DNA from: Actinopolymorpha singaporensis
GTDB lineage: Bacteria; Actinomycetota; Actinomycetes; Propionibacteriales; Actinopolymorphaceae
Direction: 5' to 3'
NCBI RefSeq assembly: GCF_900104745.1
Contig: NZ_LT629732.1
Coordinates: 558,001 to 622,000, forward strand
Length of the DNA stretch: 64,000 bases
Position numbers and translations under genes: made by a program. Positions 42,632-50,839 of the stretch are shown here, piece by piece; positions within the stretch are counted from its first letter, which is position 1; each line of letters starts with the position of its first letter. The notes beneath the pieces are model-generated. The model did not search any database. It saw only the letters and a program-made list of their open reading frames with translations, and had not been told where the DNA came from.

Positions 42632-43890
42632 CGGGTTCCGGCGGCGCGCACGTCGCCGGGCAGGAGGCTGTCGTACAGCGCCAGGAGCTTCGCCGCCTCC
42701 GGCCCGAACGAGTACCGCTCGTAGACAGCCTTGCGTCCGCGCCGGCCCATCGCCGCCGCCTCCACCGGGTCCGACAGCAGCCGCGACACCGCCTCCGCGG
42801 CCGCCTGGCCGTCCTGGGGGTCCACGGTGACGCCGGCCTCGGCCTCGTCGAGGATCTGCTTCCACAGCGGGAAGTGCGACGCCACCACCGGCAGCCCCTC
42901 GGCCATGTACTCGAACATCTTCGTCGGGAGGTTCCACTTGTACGCCTCCGGTCCGACCTGCAGGATCAGGCCGACGCGGGACTCACCCAGCAGCTCGCGG
43001 ACCCGCTTCGGCGGCTGGACGCCCACGTAGTCGATCAGCCCGGCGAGTTCCGGCTCGGCCAGCCGCGCCTCCAGTTCGGGCGGCACGAACGCCCCGATCA
43101 GCGTCAGCCGCTCGCCGTGCCGGGTGCCGGCGATCCGGGCCACGTCGAGCATGGCCGACAGCCCACGCAGGTCCGACAGGCCGCCGACGTAGACGATCCC
43201 GCGCGGCCGCCGGTCGTACGGGATCTCCGGCGGGCACTCGGCGTTCTCCTGGCCGCCTGCCGGCCCGGCGGTCGGGTCGTCGCCGGGCAGGATCGGGAAG
43301 TTGTTCACCACCACCATCCGGCGTGCGCCGGCGTAGACGCTCTCGACCAGCGGCGACGCGGCCACCACCACGGTCACCCCCTGACCGGCGAGGCGGACCA
43401 GCAGCCGGGTGGCCCCCGCGACCACGGGCCGCAACCGGGGCGGGATCCAGGGTTTGGCCAGGATCTGTGCGGGCAGCGGCTCGTGCGCGTCGAAGACGAC
43501 GTTGCGCCCGCACAGGCGCAACGCCGTCGCCAGCGGGACGAGCTCGGGGTCGTGGAAGTGGTAGACGTCGGCGGCCTCGGCCAGTAGCGGCCGGAACAAC
43601 CGCCACACGCCGACGGTCATCCGGGCGGCCCGGCCGGACGGCGGCGGCACCGGCACCACGCGTACGCCGTCCTGCTCGTAGGGCCGGTCGGCACGAGGGT
43701 CCTGCAGATGGTCGGTGCGGGCGTACAGCACGACGTCGTAGCCGGCCGCGGCGAGCGTTCGGCACTGCTTGTGGAAGATCCGGATGTCGGTGGCGGCATG
43801 GACGGTCGACACGTGAACAGCCCTGGGCCGCCGGACCGCGCCGGTGTGCGTGCCGACGGGGCGCGCGTCGGATGCGGGGTTCGCGGTCAT
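42628..43890 (-). CDS. GT4 family glycosyltransferase
   Basis: This 420-residue GT-B glycosyltransferase has VHVSTVHAATDIRIFHKQC near residue 25, VYHFHDPELVPLATALRL near 108, FDAHEPLPAQIL near 132, and the C-terminal domain motifs YVGGLSDLRGLSAMLDVA near 240 and YKWNLPTKMFEYMAEGLPVVAS near 330, containing the sugar-nucleotide-binding Glu. It would extend the lipid-linked repeat unit. It is the first gene of the overlapping set GT-Wzx-Wzy-GT on the minus strand. GAGG stands very close to the ATG at 43890, so the start is moderately certain. Confidence 0.87.
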   Translation of the reverse strand: MTANPASDARPVGTHTGAVRRPRAVHVSTVHAATDIRIFHKQCRTLAAAGYDVVLYARTDHLQDPRADRPYEQDGVRVVPVPPPSGRAARMTVGVWRLFRPLLAEAADVYHFHDPELVPLATALRLCGRNVVFDAHEPLPAQILAKPWIPPRLRPVVAGATRLLVRLAGQGVTVVVAASPLVESVYAGARRMVVVNNFPILPGDDPTAGPAGGQENAECPPEIPYDRRPRGIVYVGGLSDLRGLSAMLDVARIAGTRHGERLTLIGAFVPPELEARLAEPELAGLIDYVGVQPPKRVRELLGESRVGLILQVGPEAYKWNLPTKMFEYMAEGLPVVASHFPLWKQILDEAEAGVTVDPQDGQAAAEAVSRLLSDPVEAAAMGRRGRKAVYERYSFGPEAAKLLALYDSLLPGDVRAAGTR

Positions 43891-44091
43891 CGCCTCGTCC
43901 AGATGGTGGTGGTCAACGGCTCCGCTCCGTCCACAGGTCTCGCGTCGGGCCCTGGGGAGGGTCCGCACCCCCAGCACTTCTCCCCCGGCCGGGCGTACGA
44001 GTAAACGGCGCCGCGCCGCGTACAGTACGTACCTACTCCGGTACGCCGTGCAAGGACAGCGCGAGAACAGCGACGAGGACGACTCAGAAGG

Positions 44092-44121
44092 TCGCGCCGG
44101 TGGAGTTGCGCCGGTGGAGCT
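44092..44121 (+). repeat. 14-bp tandem duplication across the wzz start codon
   Basis: gcgccggtggagtt (44094-44107) is followed by gcgccggtggagct (44108-44121), identical at 13 of 14 bases. The unit contains the GTG start and is not a multiple of 3. It puts the first GTG (44100, at ideal spacing from AGAAGG at 44086-44091) out of frame with the protein. Confidence 0.85.
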
Positions 44122-44686
44122 GTGGGGGTATCTCCGACTGATCCGCGCCCAGTGGAAGTTGTTGCTGGCGTGTGTGGTGGTCACGGTCGCCGTCGCGGCG
44201 ATCGTGGTCCTGCGTACGACGCCGACGTACCAGTCCACGACCCTGTTCGTCAGCTTGGCGCCGGGGGACGATTCCACGACAAGCGCCTACCAGGGCAGCC
44301 TGTTCTCCCAGCAGCGTGCGCGTTCCTACGCCGACCTCGTACGCGGTGAGGCGGTCACCACCGCAGTGGTGAAGAAGCTCCGGCTGCCCATGTCGGCCGC
44401 CGAGCTGAGCTCCCGCATCTCCGCCCGGGTCCTTCCGGAGACCATCCTGCTCGAGATCGCCGTCACCGACACCGACCCCGCCCGCGCCCGGCAGGTCGCG
44501 ACCGAGGTCGCGCCGCAGCCGTGGGGCGACATCCCGCTGGAGGTGCTGGCCAGCGGCCCGCTGCCGCCCAAACCCAGCGAGCTCCTGCAGTCCCGGGCCA
44601 TGGAACTGTTGCTCGGCGACCTCGAACGCCGCGCGGACGTGGTTCTCGTCGACGCGCCGCCGTCCGGTCGCGGACCACGGGGTTAG
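44114..44686 (+). pseudogene. Broken Wzz/BY-kinase gene (chain-length determinant fused to a kinase fragment)
   Basis: The frame starts as a normal Wzz domain: VELWGYLRLIRAQWK, a transmembrane helix at about residues 15-37, and TYQSTTLFVSL near 38. Wzz sequence continues to VATEVA near residue 133 and then jumps to PQPWGDIPLEVLASGPLPPKP and RRADVVLVDAPP, an internal piece of a CpsD/BY-kinase domain (Walker B side). It then stops 7 codons later. The rest of Wzz, the second transmembrane helix, Walker A, Walker A' and the tyrosine tail are missing. A tandem duplication also disrupts the start. Deletion by recombination is the simplest reading; the gene is probably dead. Confidence 0.75.
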
Positions 44687-45723
44687 CCGGCCGGGACGGC
44701 CTGGCTGGAGGGCGACGGCGAGCCGTCCTGCGGAGACTGCCGGCCCCAGGGCGTCCGGGTCCAGTGCCGGCCGGCGTCGGTGGTGACCCAGACCGCCTCT
44801 CCCCTGACGAGGTAGGCGCGATTGCCGTCGGCGGAGATGTCGGGACGATCCCCGCTTCGCGCCTCGTCACCGGACACGCAGGCCATCAGCTTCCAGCTCC
44901 GCCCACCGTCGGTGGTGCGGTTGACCAGCACTCCGGCACAGTTGGGGACGTCGGTACGAGCGACCAGCCCGGTTCGTTCGTTCACGAAGTCCAGGTCGGC
45001 GCCCCCTCTCACGTTCCCGCGCCTGCTCCATGTTGCGCCGCCGTCGCCGGTCGCCATCACCTCGCCGCCGTCGCACAGGACGAACGCCCTCCGTGACGAC
45101 AGGGTGCTGAAACCGACCACCTCGACACCCTTCCCGCAGGGGACCACGACGTCGCCGCTGGGCGTGTGCAGCCGGGGTGCGGGCCTGGGCTCGAGGTACC
45201 AGTTGCCACTGGCCCCCTCCAGCCTGGTCCAGGTCCGGCCGGCGTCGGTGGTGACGTACGTCGCGAGCTTGCGACAGTCGGCGTCCGCGCCGATCAGGGA
45301 CGTGTTCCGCGCGTCCTTCGTGATCACCCGGACGATGACCTCGGCCGGACGTACGTCGGCGAGGTCGAAGGTCCGGCCACTGTCGGTGGACAGCTGCAGG
45401 GTCGCCCCGCCCCGGCCGCATTTACCGGTGGTCGCCCGGGCGACGGCGGCGTCCGCGCCGATGTCGACCAGCGCGCGGGACCGGACGGGCGGGCTCGCGG
45501 GCGCGCCGGTGGGCGACGTCCCCGGAGTCGCCGGGGGTTCCTCCCCCGGCGACGGGGAGCCGGCCGAGTTGTCCGTAACCGAGTTGCCCGTCTTCGAGTT
45601 CTGCGTGGCCGTCCCGAGGACCGCCTCACCGGCCGAGTGCCGGATCGCCATCGTGACGAACATCGCGTCCGCCACCACGAGCCCGACCAGTCCGGTGACT
45701 GCCACCATGCCCTTCCACCGCAT
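44683..45723 (-). CDS. Membrane-anchored beta-propeller (BNR/Asp-box) protein
   Basis: The 346-residue protein has an N-terminal transmembrane anchor (VAVTGLVGLVVADAMFVTMAI, residues 7-27), a Pro/Ser/Thr linker to about residue 80, and then at least five Asp-box repeats: STDSGRTF, TTDAGRTW, TGDGGATW, TTDGGRSW and TTDAGRHW. These repeats form a sialidase-like beta-propeller. No sialidase catalytic residues can be claimed. Its place among polysaccharide genes suggests a role in binding or sensing surface glycans. Its stop overlaps the broken wzz stop on the other strand. Confidence 0.78.
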   Translation of the reverse strand: MRWKGMVAVTGLVGLVVADAMFVTMAIRHSAGEAVLGTATQNSKTGNSVTDNSAGSPSPGEEPPATPGTSPTGAPASPPVRSRALVDIGADAAVARATTGKCGRGGATLQLSTDSGRTFDLADVRPAEVIVRVITKDARNTSLIGADADCRKLATYVTTDAGRTWTRLEGASGNWYLEPRPAPRLHTPSGDVVVPCGKGVEVVGFSTLSSRRAFVLCDGGEVMATGDGGATWSRRGNVRGGADLDFVNERTGLVARTDVPNCAGVLVNRTTDGGRSWKLMACVSGDEARSGDRPDISADGNRAYLVRGEAVWVTTDAGRHWTRTPWGRQSPQDGSPSPSSQAVPAG

Positions 45724-45882
45724 GTGTGGTGCATTCCCGGGATACGAAAACCCGACACCTCGGTCGGCGCGACGGGGTCACCCGCTAGCCTGACCGCCAT
45801 CCGGCGGTCACCCGCCTCCGTACGCCACCTTCCACGACCGGGTGCCCGCGACCCCACCTCGACGAAGGGGAGTTCAGCGACC

Positions 45883-47037
45883 GTGGCCCGCGTCATGCTC
45901 GTCTACGGCACCCGGCCGGAGGCCATCAAGATGGCTCCCGTCGTCCGGGCACTCGGCGAGTCCGCCGACATCGAACCAGTCGTCGCCGTGACCGGCCAGC
46001 ACCGCGAGATGCTGGACCAGGTACACGAACTCTTCGGCATCCGCCCCGATCACGACCTGGCGATCCTCGCCGCGCGGCAGACCCTGGGGCAGGTGACCAC
46101 CCGCGCGCTGACCGGGCTCGAGCCGCTCGTCGCCGAGGTCGCACCGGACGCGGTGGTGGTCCAGGGCGACACCACGACGACGTTCGCCGGCGCGCTCGCG
46201 GCGTTCTACGCGCAGGTTCCGGTGGTCCACCTCGAGGCGGGCCTGCGTACCGACAACCGCTACTCGCCGTTCCCGGAGGAGATCAACCGCCGGCTCACCA
46301 CCGAGCTCGCGACCCTCCACCTGGCGCCCACGCGGACCAACCGTGCCCACCTGGAGGCCGGTGGGGTGGCGCCGGAGGCGATCACCGTCACCGGCAACAC
46401 CGTCATCGACGCGTTGTTCGAGGTCGCCGGGCGCCGGCCCGCCTACACCGACCCCGACCTCGCCCGCACGGTCGACGCGGCGGCGGCCACCGGCCGGCGG
46501 CTGGTCGTGGTCACCGCCCACCGCAGGGAGTCGTGGGGCGAGCCGATGCGGGAATCCTTCCGCGCAGTCGCCGAGGTCGCCCGGGCCCACCCTGACACCG
46601 ACTTCGTCTTCCCGGTGCACCGCAACCCCGTGGTCCGGGAGGTGGCGGCGGCCGAACTCGGCGCCGAACCCAACGTGCTGCGCACCGAGCCGCTGTCGTA
46701 CGCCGAGTTCGCGCACCTGCTGGCCAGTGCCCACCTGGTGGTCACCGACTCCGGCGGCGTCCAGGAGGAGGCACCGAGCCTGGGCAAGCCGGTGCTTGTC
46801 CTGCGGGACACCACCGAACGCCCCGAGGCCGTGACCGCGGGCACCGTCCGGCTGGTCGGCACGGATCGGGAGACGGTCCGCGACGCGCTCACCGAACTCC
46901 TGGACGACGATCAGGCGTACGCCGCGATGGCGGGTGCGGTCAACCCGTACGGCGACGGCAAGGCGGCCGCCCGCAGCGTCGCGGCGATCGAGGAACTGCT
47001 CGGGCTCGGCGTACGCCTGCCCGACTTCACCGGCTGA
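45883..47037 (+). CDS. wecB: Non-hydrolysing UDP-GlcNAc 2-epimerase (WecB/WbpI family)
   Basis: This GT-B-fold epimerase has 384 residues. YGTRPEAIKMAPVVRAL near residue 8, VVAVTGQHREMLDQV near 34, VQGDTTTTFAGALAAFY near 93, HLEAGLRTDNRYSPFPEEINR near 115 and TDSGGVQEEAPSLGKPVLVLR near 285 are complete signatures. It interconverts UDP-GlcNAc and UDP-ManNAc (WecB), or the 2,3-diacetamido uronate (WbpI); sequence alone does not separate these. GTG start at 45883 with AAGGGGAG about 10 bases upstream. It converges with the dehydrogenase gene by an 11-bp overlap. Confidence 0.92.
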   Translation: MARVMLVYGTRPEAIKMAPVVRALGESADIEPVVAVTGQHREMLDQVHELFGIRPDHDLAILAARQTLGQVTTRALTGLEPLVAEVAPDAVVVQGDTTTTFAGALAAFYAQVPVVHLEAGLRTDNRYSPFPEEINRRLTTELATLHLAPTRTNRAHLEAGGVAPEAITVTGNTVIDALFEVAGRRPAYTDPDLARTVDAAAATGRRLVVVTAHRRESWGEPMRESFRAVAEVARAHPDTDFVFPVHRNPVVREVAAAELGAEPNVLRTEPLSYAEFAHLLASAHLVVTDSGGVQEEAPSLGKPVLVLRDTTERPEAVTAGTVRLVGTDRETVRDALTELLDDDQAYAAMAGAVNPYGDGKAAARSVAAIEELLGLGVRLPDFTG

Positions 47038-48310
47038 GCGCGTCAGCGGCCGACCGACGCCAGACACCGCGGGTGTCCACCACCTCGGCACCGGCGAGGT
47101 GCTCGGGCTCGATTCCGGCGAACTCGTCGTGGTCGACCAGCAACGCGAGCACCCCGGCCCGTTCGAGCGCCTCGGCCGCACCGACCAGCCGCACCCGGTC
47201 GTACGCCCGCAGGGCCGTGGGCAGCGTGCGCACGTGCGGCTCCACCACCAGCACCGGGACGTCAGGCAGGGCGGTGGCCACCCCGGCCACCACGTCCACG
47301 GCCGGGCTCTCCCGCAGGTCGTCGACGTTCGCCTTGAACGCCAGCCCGAAGCAGGCCACCGGCTCACCCGGACGCGACCGGGCCGCCGCGACGATCCGGC
47401 GTACCACCTGGCCCGGACGGTCGTCGTTGACCTCTCGCGCCGTCCGCATCAGCCGGGTGCCGTCGGGTGCGGCCGACACCAGGAACCACGGGTCGACCGC
47501 CACACAGTGTCCTCCCACACCGGGGCCGGGCCGCAGGATCTGCACGCGGGGATGCCGGTTGGCCAGCTCGACGACGTTCCAGACGTCGACCCCGAGCCGC
47601 TCGGCGACCTGCGCCAGCTCGTTGGCGAAGGCGATGTTGACGTCGCGGTAGGCGTTCTCGGCCAGCTTGGTGAGCTCGGCGGTCCCGGCGTCGGTGAGGT
47701 GCAGCTCGCCCTGGGCGAACGTCCGGTAGACCTCGGCGGCCCGCTGCGCGCACGCCGGGGTGATCCCGCCGATCACCCGGTCGTTGGTGACGATCTCGAT
47801 CATGATCCGGCCCGGGAGCACGCGTTCGGGGCAGTACGCCACGTGCACGTCGACCGGCCCGGCGGCCCGCTGGTGGGCCAGCACGAGGTCGGGCCGCAGC
47901 TCCGCGAGCCATTCGCTCACCTGCAGGGTCGTGCCCGGCGGGGAGGTCGACTCCAGGATGACCAGCGCTCCGGGGCGCAGCCGCGGTGCGATCTCCTCGG
48001 CCGCCGCGCGGACGTAGGACAGGTCCGGTCGACGGCCGTCCTTGAACGGTGTGGGCACCGCGATGATGTACGCCGCGGCCTCCGGCATCCGGGTGGACGC
48101 GCGCAGCCGGTCCATCGACACCGCGCCGCTGACCGCCACCGCGAGGTCCGGCTCGACGAACGGCACCTCACCGCGGTTGACCGCCCGGACCGTGTCGGTG
48201 TTCACGTCGACGCCGCGGACCTCCACGCCCTGGGTGGCCAGCGCGGCCGCGGTCGGGAGACCGATGTAGCCCAGGCCGACGACGGCCACCCTTCCTATTC
48301 CTCGCGTCAC
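47027..48310 (-). CDS. UDP-sugar 6-dehydrogenase (WecC/WbpA family)
   Basis: This NAD-dependent nucleotide-sugar dehydrogenase has 427 residues. VAVVGLGYIGLPTAAALA near residue 8, ILESTSPPGTT near 120, KLAENAYRDVNIAFANELA near 215, the catalytic cysteine in GPGVGGHCVAVDPWFL near 270 and FGLAFKANVDDLRESPAVD near 325 are seen. It oxidises C6 of UDP-ManNAc (WecC) or UDP-GlcNAc (WbpA) to the uronic acid. Together with the 2-epimerase it supplies acidic amino sugars for the surface polymer. GTG start at 48310; the ribosome site is weak. Confidence 0.92.
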   Translation of the reverse strand: MTRGIGRVAVVGLGYIGLPTAAALATQGVEVRGVDVNTDTVRAVNRGEVPFVEPDLAVAVSGAVSMDRLRASTRMPEAAAYIIAVPTPFKDGRRPDLSYVRAAAEEIAPRLRPGALVILESTSPPGTTLQVSEWLAELRPDLVLAHQRAAGPVDVHVAYCPERVLPGRIMIEIVTNDRVIGGITPACAQRAAEVYRTFAQGELHLTDAGTAELTKLAENAYRDVNIAFANELAQVAERLGVDVWNVVELANRHPRVQILRPGPGVGGHCVAVDPWFLVSAAPDGTRLMRTAREVNDDRPGQVVRRIVAAARSRPGEPVACFGLAFKANVDDLRESPAVDVVAGVATALPDVPVLVVEPHVRTLPTALRAYDRVRLVGAAEALERAGVLALLVDHDEFAGIEPEHLAGAEVVDTRGVWRRSAADALSR

Positions 48311-48405
48311 GACTCGCGCCCCCGCTTCGACAGGCTCTGTGGCCTCCGGACGGCGGCGAGCCTATCCCCACGCCAGGTCGCGGCGATGGAGGCGTCCGTG
48401 GTCTG

Positions 48406-49491
48406 TCAGCGGCGTGCCCGCACGTGCAGCCCGGCCTCGGGGTCGACCACGACCTCCTGCGCCGCGGCCACGCCGTCGGCCAGCAGCCCGGCCTCCACCG
48501 GGACGTTGCGGCGGACCAGGGTCAGGGCCACCGGCCCCAGGTCGTGGTGGCGGGCACTGCTGGTGACGAAGCCGACCTCGCGGTCGTCGAGGGTGACCGG
48601 CGCACCGTGGCCCGGCAGCCGGTCGACCGAGCCGTCCAGGTGCAGGAACACCAGCCGGCGCGGCGGGCGGCCGAGGTTGTGCACCCTGGCCACCGTCTCC
48701 TGGCCGCGGTAGCAGCCCTTGTTCAGGTGGACCGCCGAGCCCAGCCAGCCGACCTCGTTCGGAATGGTCCTGTGGTCGGTCTCGAAGCCCAGCCGCGGCT
48801 GGTGGGCGGCGATCCGCAGCGCTTCGTACGCCCACAGCCCGGCGGGCGGCCCGGCCGTCTCGGCGTACGCGGCCAGCTCGCCCCGCGGCACGAACAACTC
48901 GCGTCCACCGACCGGGTCGCCACCCCGCCGGACGAGGTGCCCGCCGGCGTCACCGTCCACGCGCGGCTCCCACACCACGGCGTAGTCCGCGGTCACGTCG
49001 GTCACCTCGACCCGCAGCATGAACCGCATCGAGTCCAGGAAGCCGGCCGCAGCGGCGGCGGTGCCCGGCTCGACGTGCATCCAGAACGCGGTGCCGTCGT
49101 CGACGCCGTACAGCGCGTGCTCGACGTGGCCGTGCGGCGAGAGGATCAGCGTGGTGGCGCCCTCACCGGGCCCGAGCCGCTCCAGCGCCTGGGTGCTCAA
49201 CGAGTGCAGCCAGCCCAGCCGGTCCGGTCCGCCGACCCGCACGACGCCGCGGTGGGACAGATCGACGAAGCCGGCCCGGTCGCGTTCCAGGCGGCGCTGC
49301 TCGATCAACGGCTCGCCGTAGTGCGCGGCGACGCCGGAGTCCGGGGGGTCGCCGGCCACCGCGCCCGGCAGACCGAGCAACGGGCTCTGCGCCTGGGCGG
49401 GCTGGCCGGGCTGGCCGGGCTGGGCGGGCTGGCCGGGCTGGGCGGGCTGGCCGGCCTCAGGCTGGTCGGGTGTGCTGGAGGAGCTGGTCAC
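48406..49491 (-). CDS. ygfZ: Folate-binding protein YgfZ (iron-sulfur cluster maintenance)
   Basis: This GcvT-like tetrahydrofolate-binding protein helps maturation or repair of certain Fe-S enzymes. The 361-residue protein has the diagnostic KGCYRGQE motif with the essential cysteine near residue 255, preceded by ALRIAAHQPRLGFETDHRTIPNE. The N-terminus contains repeated Gly-Gln-Pro-Ala-Gln-Pro from a tandem repeat. The GTG at 49491 is chosen because TAACCT lies exactly 7 bases upstream. It is followed at a distance by Fur and nitrobindin genes in the order common to actinobacteria. Confidence 0.92.
   Translation of the reverse strand: MTSSSSTPDQPEAGQPAQPGQPAQPGQPGQPAQAQSPLLGLPGAVAGDPPDSGVAAHYGEPLIEQRRLERDRAGFVDLSHRGVVRVGGPDRLGWLHSLSTQALERLGPGEGATTLILSPHGHVEHALYGVDDGTAFWMHVEPGTAAAAAGFLDSMRFMLRVEVTDVTADYAVVWEPRVDGDAGGHLVRRGGDPVGGRELFVPRGELAAYAETAGPPAGLWAYEALRIAAHQPRLGFETDHRTIPNEVGWLGSAVHLNKGCYRGQETVARVHNLGRPPRRLVFLHLDGSVDRLPGHGAPVTLDDREVGFVTSSARHHDLGPVALTLVRRNVPVEAGLLADGVAAAQEVVVDPEAGLHVRARR
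49397..49455 (-). repeat. GC-rich 9/15-bp tandem repeat in the ygfZ 5' end
   Basis: Irregular copies of ggctggccgg and ggctgggcgg encode the Gln-Pro-Gly/Ala-rich N-terminus. The copy number probably varies between strains. Confidence 0.8.
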
Positions 49492-49498
49492 GCGTTCG

Positions 49499-49504
49499 AG
49501 GTTA
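49499..49504 (-). promoter_or_regulatory. -10 box TAACCT for leaderless ygfZ
   Basis: TAACCT-N7-GTG(49491) on the minus strand. Confidence 0.5.
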
Positions 49505-49541
49505 CGACCCGGGTGCCACTTGGCCGAGCGGTCGGGGGTTC

Positions 49542-50012
49542 CTACGGGCAGTCGGTTCCTTCGCGACATTCGGCGCACTGCCCGAAGACGGTCAGGTGGC
49601 GTACGTCGGTGTCGAAGGCGTAATGCTCGCGCAGTCGTTCGGCCAGCGGCTCGACCGCGTCCGGCGGCACCTCGATCACCCGGCCACAGGCACGGCACAC
49701 CAGGTGGGCGTGGTCGGCGGTGGTGGCGGCGTGATAGGTCGGGGCGCCGTGGCCGAGGTGGGCGTGCGAGACCAGGTCCAGCCCCTCGAGGAGCTCGAGG
49801 GTGCGGTAGATCGTCGACATGTTGACCCCGCGCGCCTTGCGCCGGACGGCGTTGAGGACCTCCTCGGGCGTCGCGTGCCCGAGATCCTCCACCGCCTCCA
49901 GCACCAGCTGACGTTGCGGGGTCAGTCGGTACCCACGGGCGCGCAGCTCCTCGTGCAGCGCGCCGGCGGCCACGGCGTCGTGGCCGTGGTGGTGGTCGTG
50001 CGAATCGCCCAT
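49542..50012 (-). CDS. Fur-family metalloregulator
   Basis: The 156-residue protein has a His/Asp-rich N-terminus (HDHHHGHD at residues 5-12), then the Fur winged helix (RLTPQRQLVLEAVEDLGHATPEEVL and STIYRTLELLEGLDLV) and the dimerisation domain with two structural-zinc CxxC pairs (CRACG near 112 and CAECREGTDC at the C-terminus). The histidine-rich tail suggests zinc (Zur) or nickel rather than iron, but this is inference. The ATG at 50012 lies exactly 7 bases after TAGACT. Confidence 0.9.
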   Translation of the reverse strand: MGDSHDHHHGHDAVAAGALHEELRARGYRLTPQRQLVLEAVEDLGHATPEEVLNAVRRKARGVNMSTIYRTLELLEGLDLVSHAHLGHGAPTYHAATTADHAHLVCRACGRVIEVPPDAVEPLAERLREHYAFDTDVRHLTVFGQCAECREGTDCP

Positions 50013-50019
50013 CAGGTCG

Positions 50020-50025
50020 AGTCTA
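50020..50025 (-). promoter_or_regulatory. -10 box TAGACT for leaderless fur-like gene
   Basis: TAGACT-N7-ATG(50012) on the minus strand. Confidence 0.55.
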
Positions 50026-50073
50026 GGGTCGGCGCCGGCGGACGACGGCTGTCGCGGCGCGAGCCGTCCGGGG

Positions 50074-50688
50074 TCAGTCACCTTCCGGGGCGGGCGGCGC
50101 CCCCTCGGGTGCGGCGGCCTCCGATCCCGGAGCTTCGGCCGCCGGGGAGCCGGACGTGCCGTTGCCGGGCGGCGCCACCGCCCCGGCGCGTTCCAGCTTG
50201 GCCCACAGGTGCGGCTGCAGGCTCTCCCCGCGCGCCGCCATGTCGAAGGTCCACATCAGCGCGCCCTGCACGAGGCCGTACAACCGCTGGCCGCCGGAGT
50301 AGTCCTTCGCGGTGGTCGTACGAGCCACCAGGTCGGTGGCGAGCTCGATCTTGGCGCCCTCGATCCGGCCGTACCACACCTCGGCGTACCCGGTGGGATG
50401 CGCGAGCACCACCTCCAGGCCGTGGTCGGGCTGCGGCCGCCAGAAGCCCGTCTCCATCGCCAGCGGCCGGACGGCGGTGCCTTCCTCGTCCAGCAGCCAG
50501 GTGCGGCTCGTGTAGTAGAGGAACGCCTTGCCGTTGTGGCTGAAGACGATTTCCTGGCCGAACGTGAACGGCTCGATCGTGGGGTAGTCGCCGTGCCCCT
50601 TGCCCTCCCAGCGGCCCAGCAGGAAGGCCAACTGGACGCAGTCGGGGTGCAGATCGCCGGGGATCTGGAACGGCGCCGGCGTCGACAA
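50074..50688 (-). CDS. Nitrobindin-like heme-binding protein (FABP/DUF1794 family)
   Basis: The 204-residue protein is a ten-stranded beta-barrel of the nitrobindin family, with FLLGRWEGKGHGDYPTI (GxWxGxG motif) near residue 24 and the probable heme-ligand histidine in LQPHLWAKLER near residue 158. Relatives bind ferric heme and isomerise peroxynitrite to nitrate. The final 35 residues are Pro/Ala/Glu-rich. The start is a TTG at 50688, 4 bases after the stop of a small membrane protein gene, so the two are probably co-translated. The M. tuberculosis relative Rv0813c occupies the same neighbourhood. Confidence 0.88.
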   Translation of the reverse strand: MSTPAPFQIPGDLHPDCVQLAFLLGRWEGKGHGDYPTIEPFTFGQEIVFSHNGKAFLYYTSRTWLLDEEGTAVRPLAMETGFWRPQPDHGLEVVLAHPTGYAEVWYGRIEGAKIELATDLVARTTTAKDYSGGQRLYGLVQGALMWTFDMAARGESLQPHLWAKLERAGAVAPPGNGTSGSPAAEAPGSEAAAPEGAPPAPEGD

Positions 50689-50694
50689 GGCGGA

Positions 50695-50832
50695 TCAACT
50701 CCCGTTTCGCTGGTCGGTGTCCTGTGGGCCACGCCGGGGGCGGCGGAGCAGGTTACGGAGGACGTACGCCCCGAGCATGCCGACGGCGAGCACGAGCACG
50801 AGCAGCACCGCCACGAACGCCGCCTCCCACAC
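50695..50832 (-). CDS. 45-residue single-pass membrane protein
   Basis: This very small protein starts VWEAAFVAVLLVLVLAVGM, forming one transmembrane helix at about residues 5-26, followed by YVLRNLLRRPRRGP and a hydrophilic tail. The GTG at 50832 is placed by TAGACT exactly 7 bases upstream; longer in-frame starts give non-membrane Pro/Arg-rich sequence. It precedes the nitrobindin gene by 6 bases and is likely co-expressed with it. The function is unknown. Confidence 0.7.
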   Translation of the reverse strand: MWEAAFVAVLLVLVLAVGMLGAYVLRNLLRRPRRGPQDTDQRNGS

Positions 50833-50839
50833 GCGCCCG

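Noticed and set aside
34030-48310. Reading the polysaccharide locus as a recent genomic island
   Set aside because: No integrase, transposase, tRNA or terminal repeats flank it, and by eye the base composition does not differ from its neighbours.
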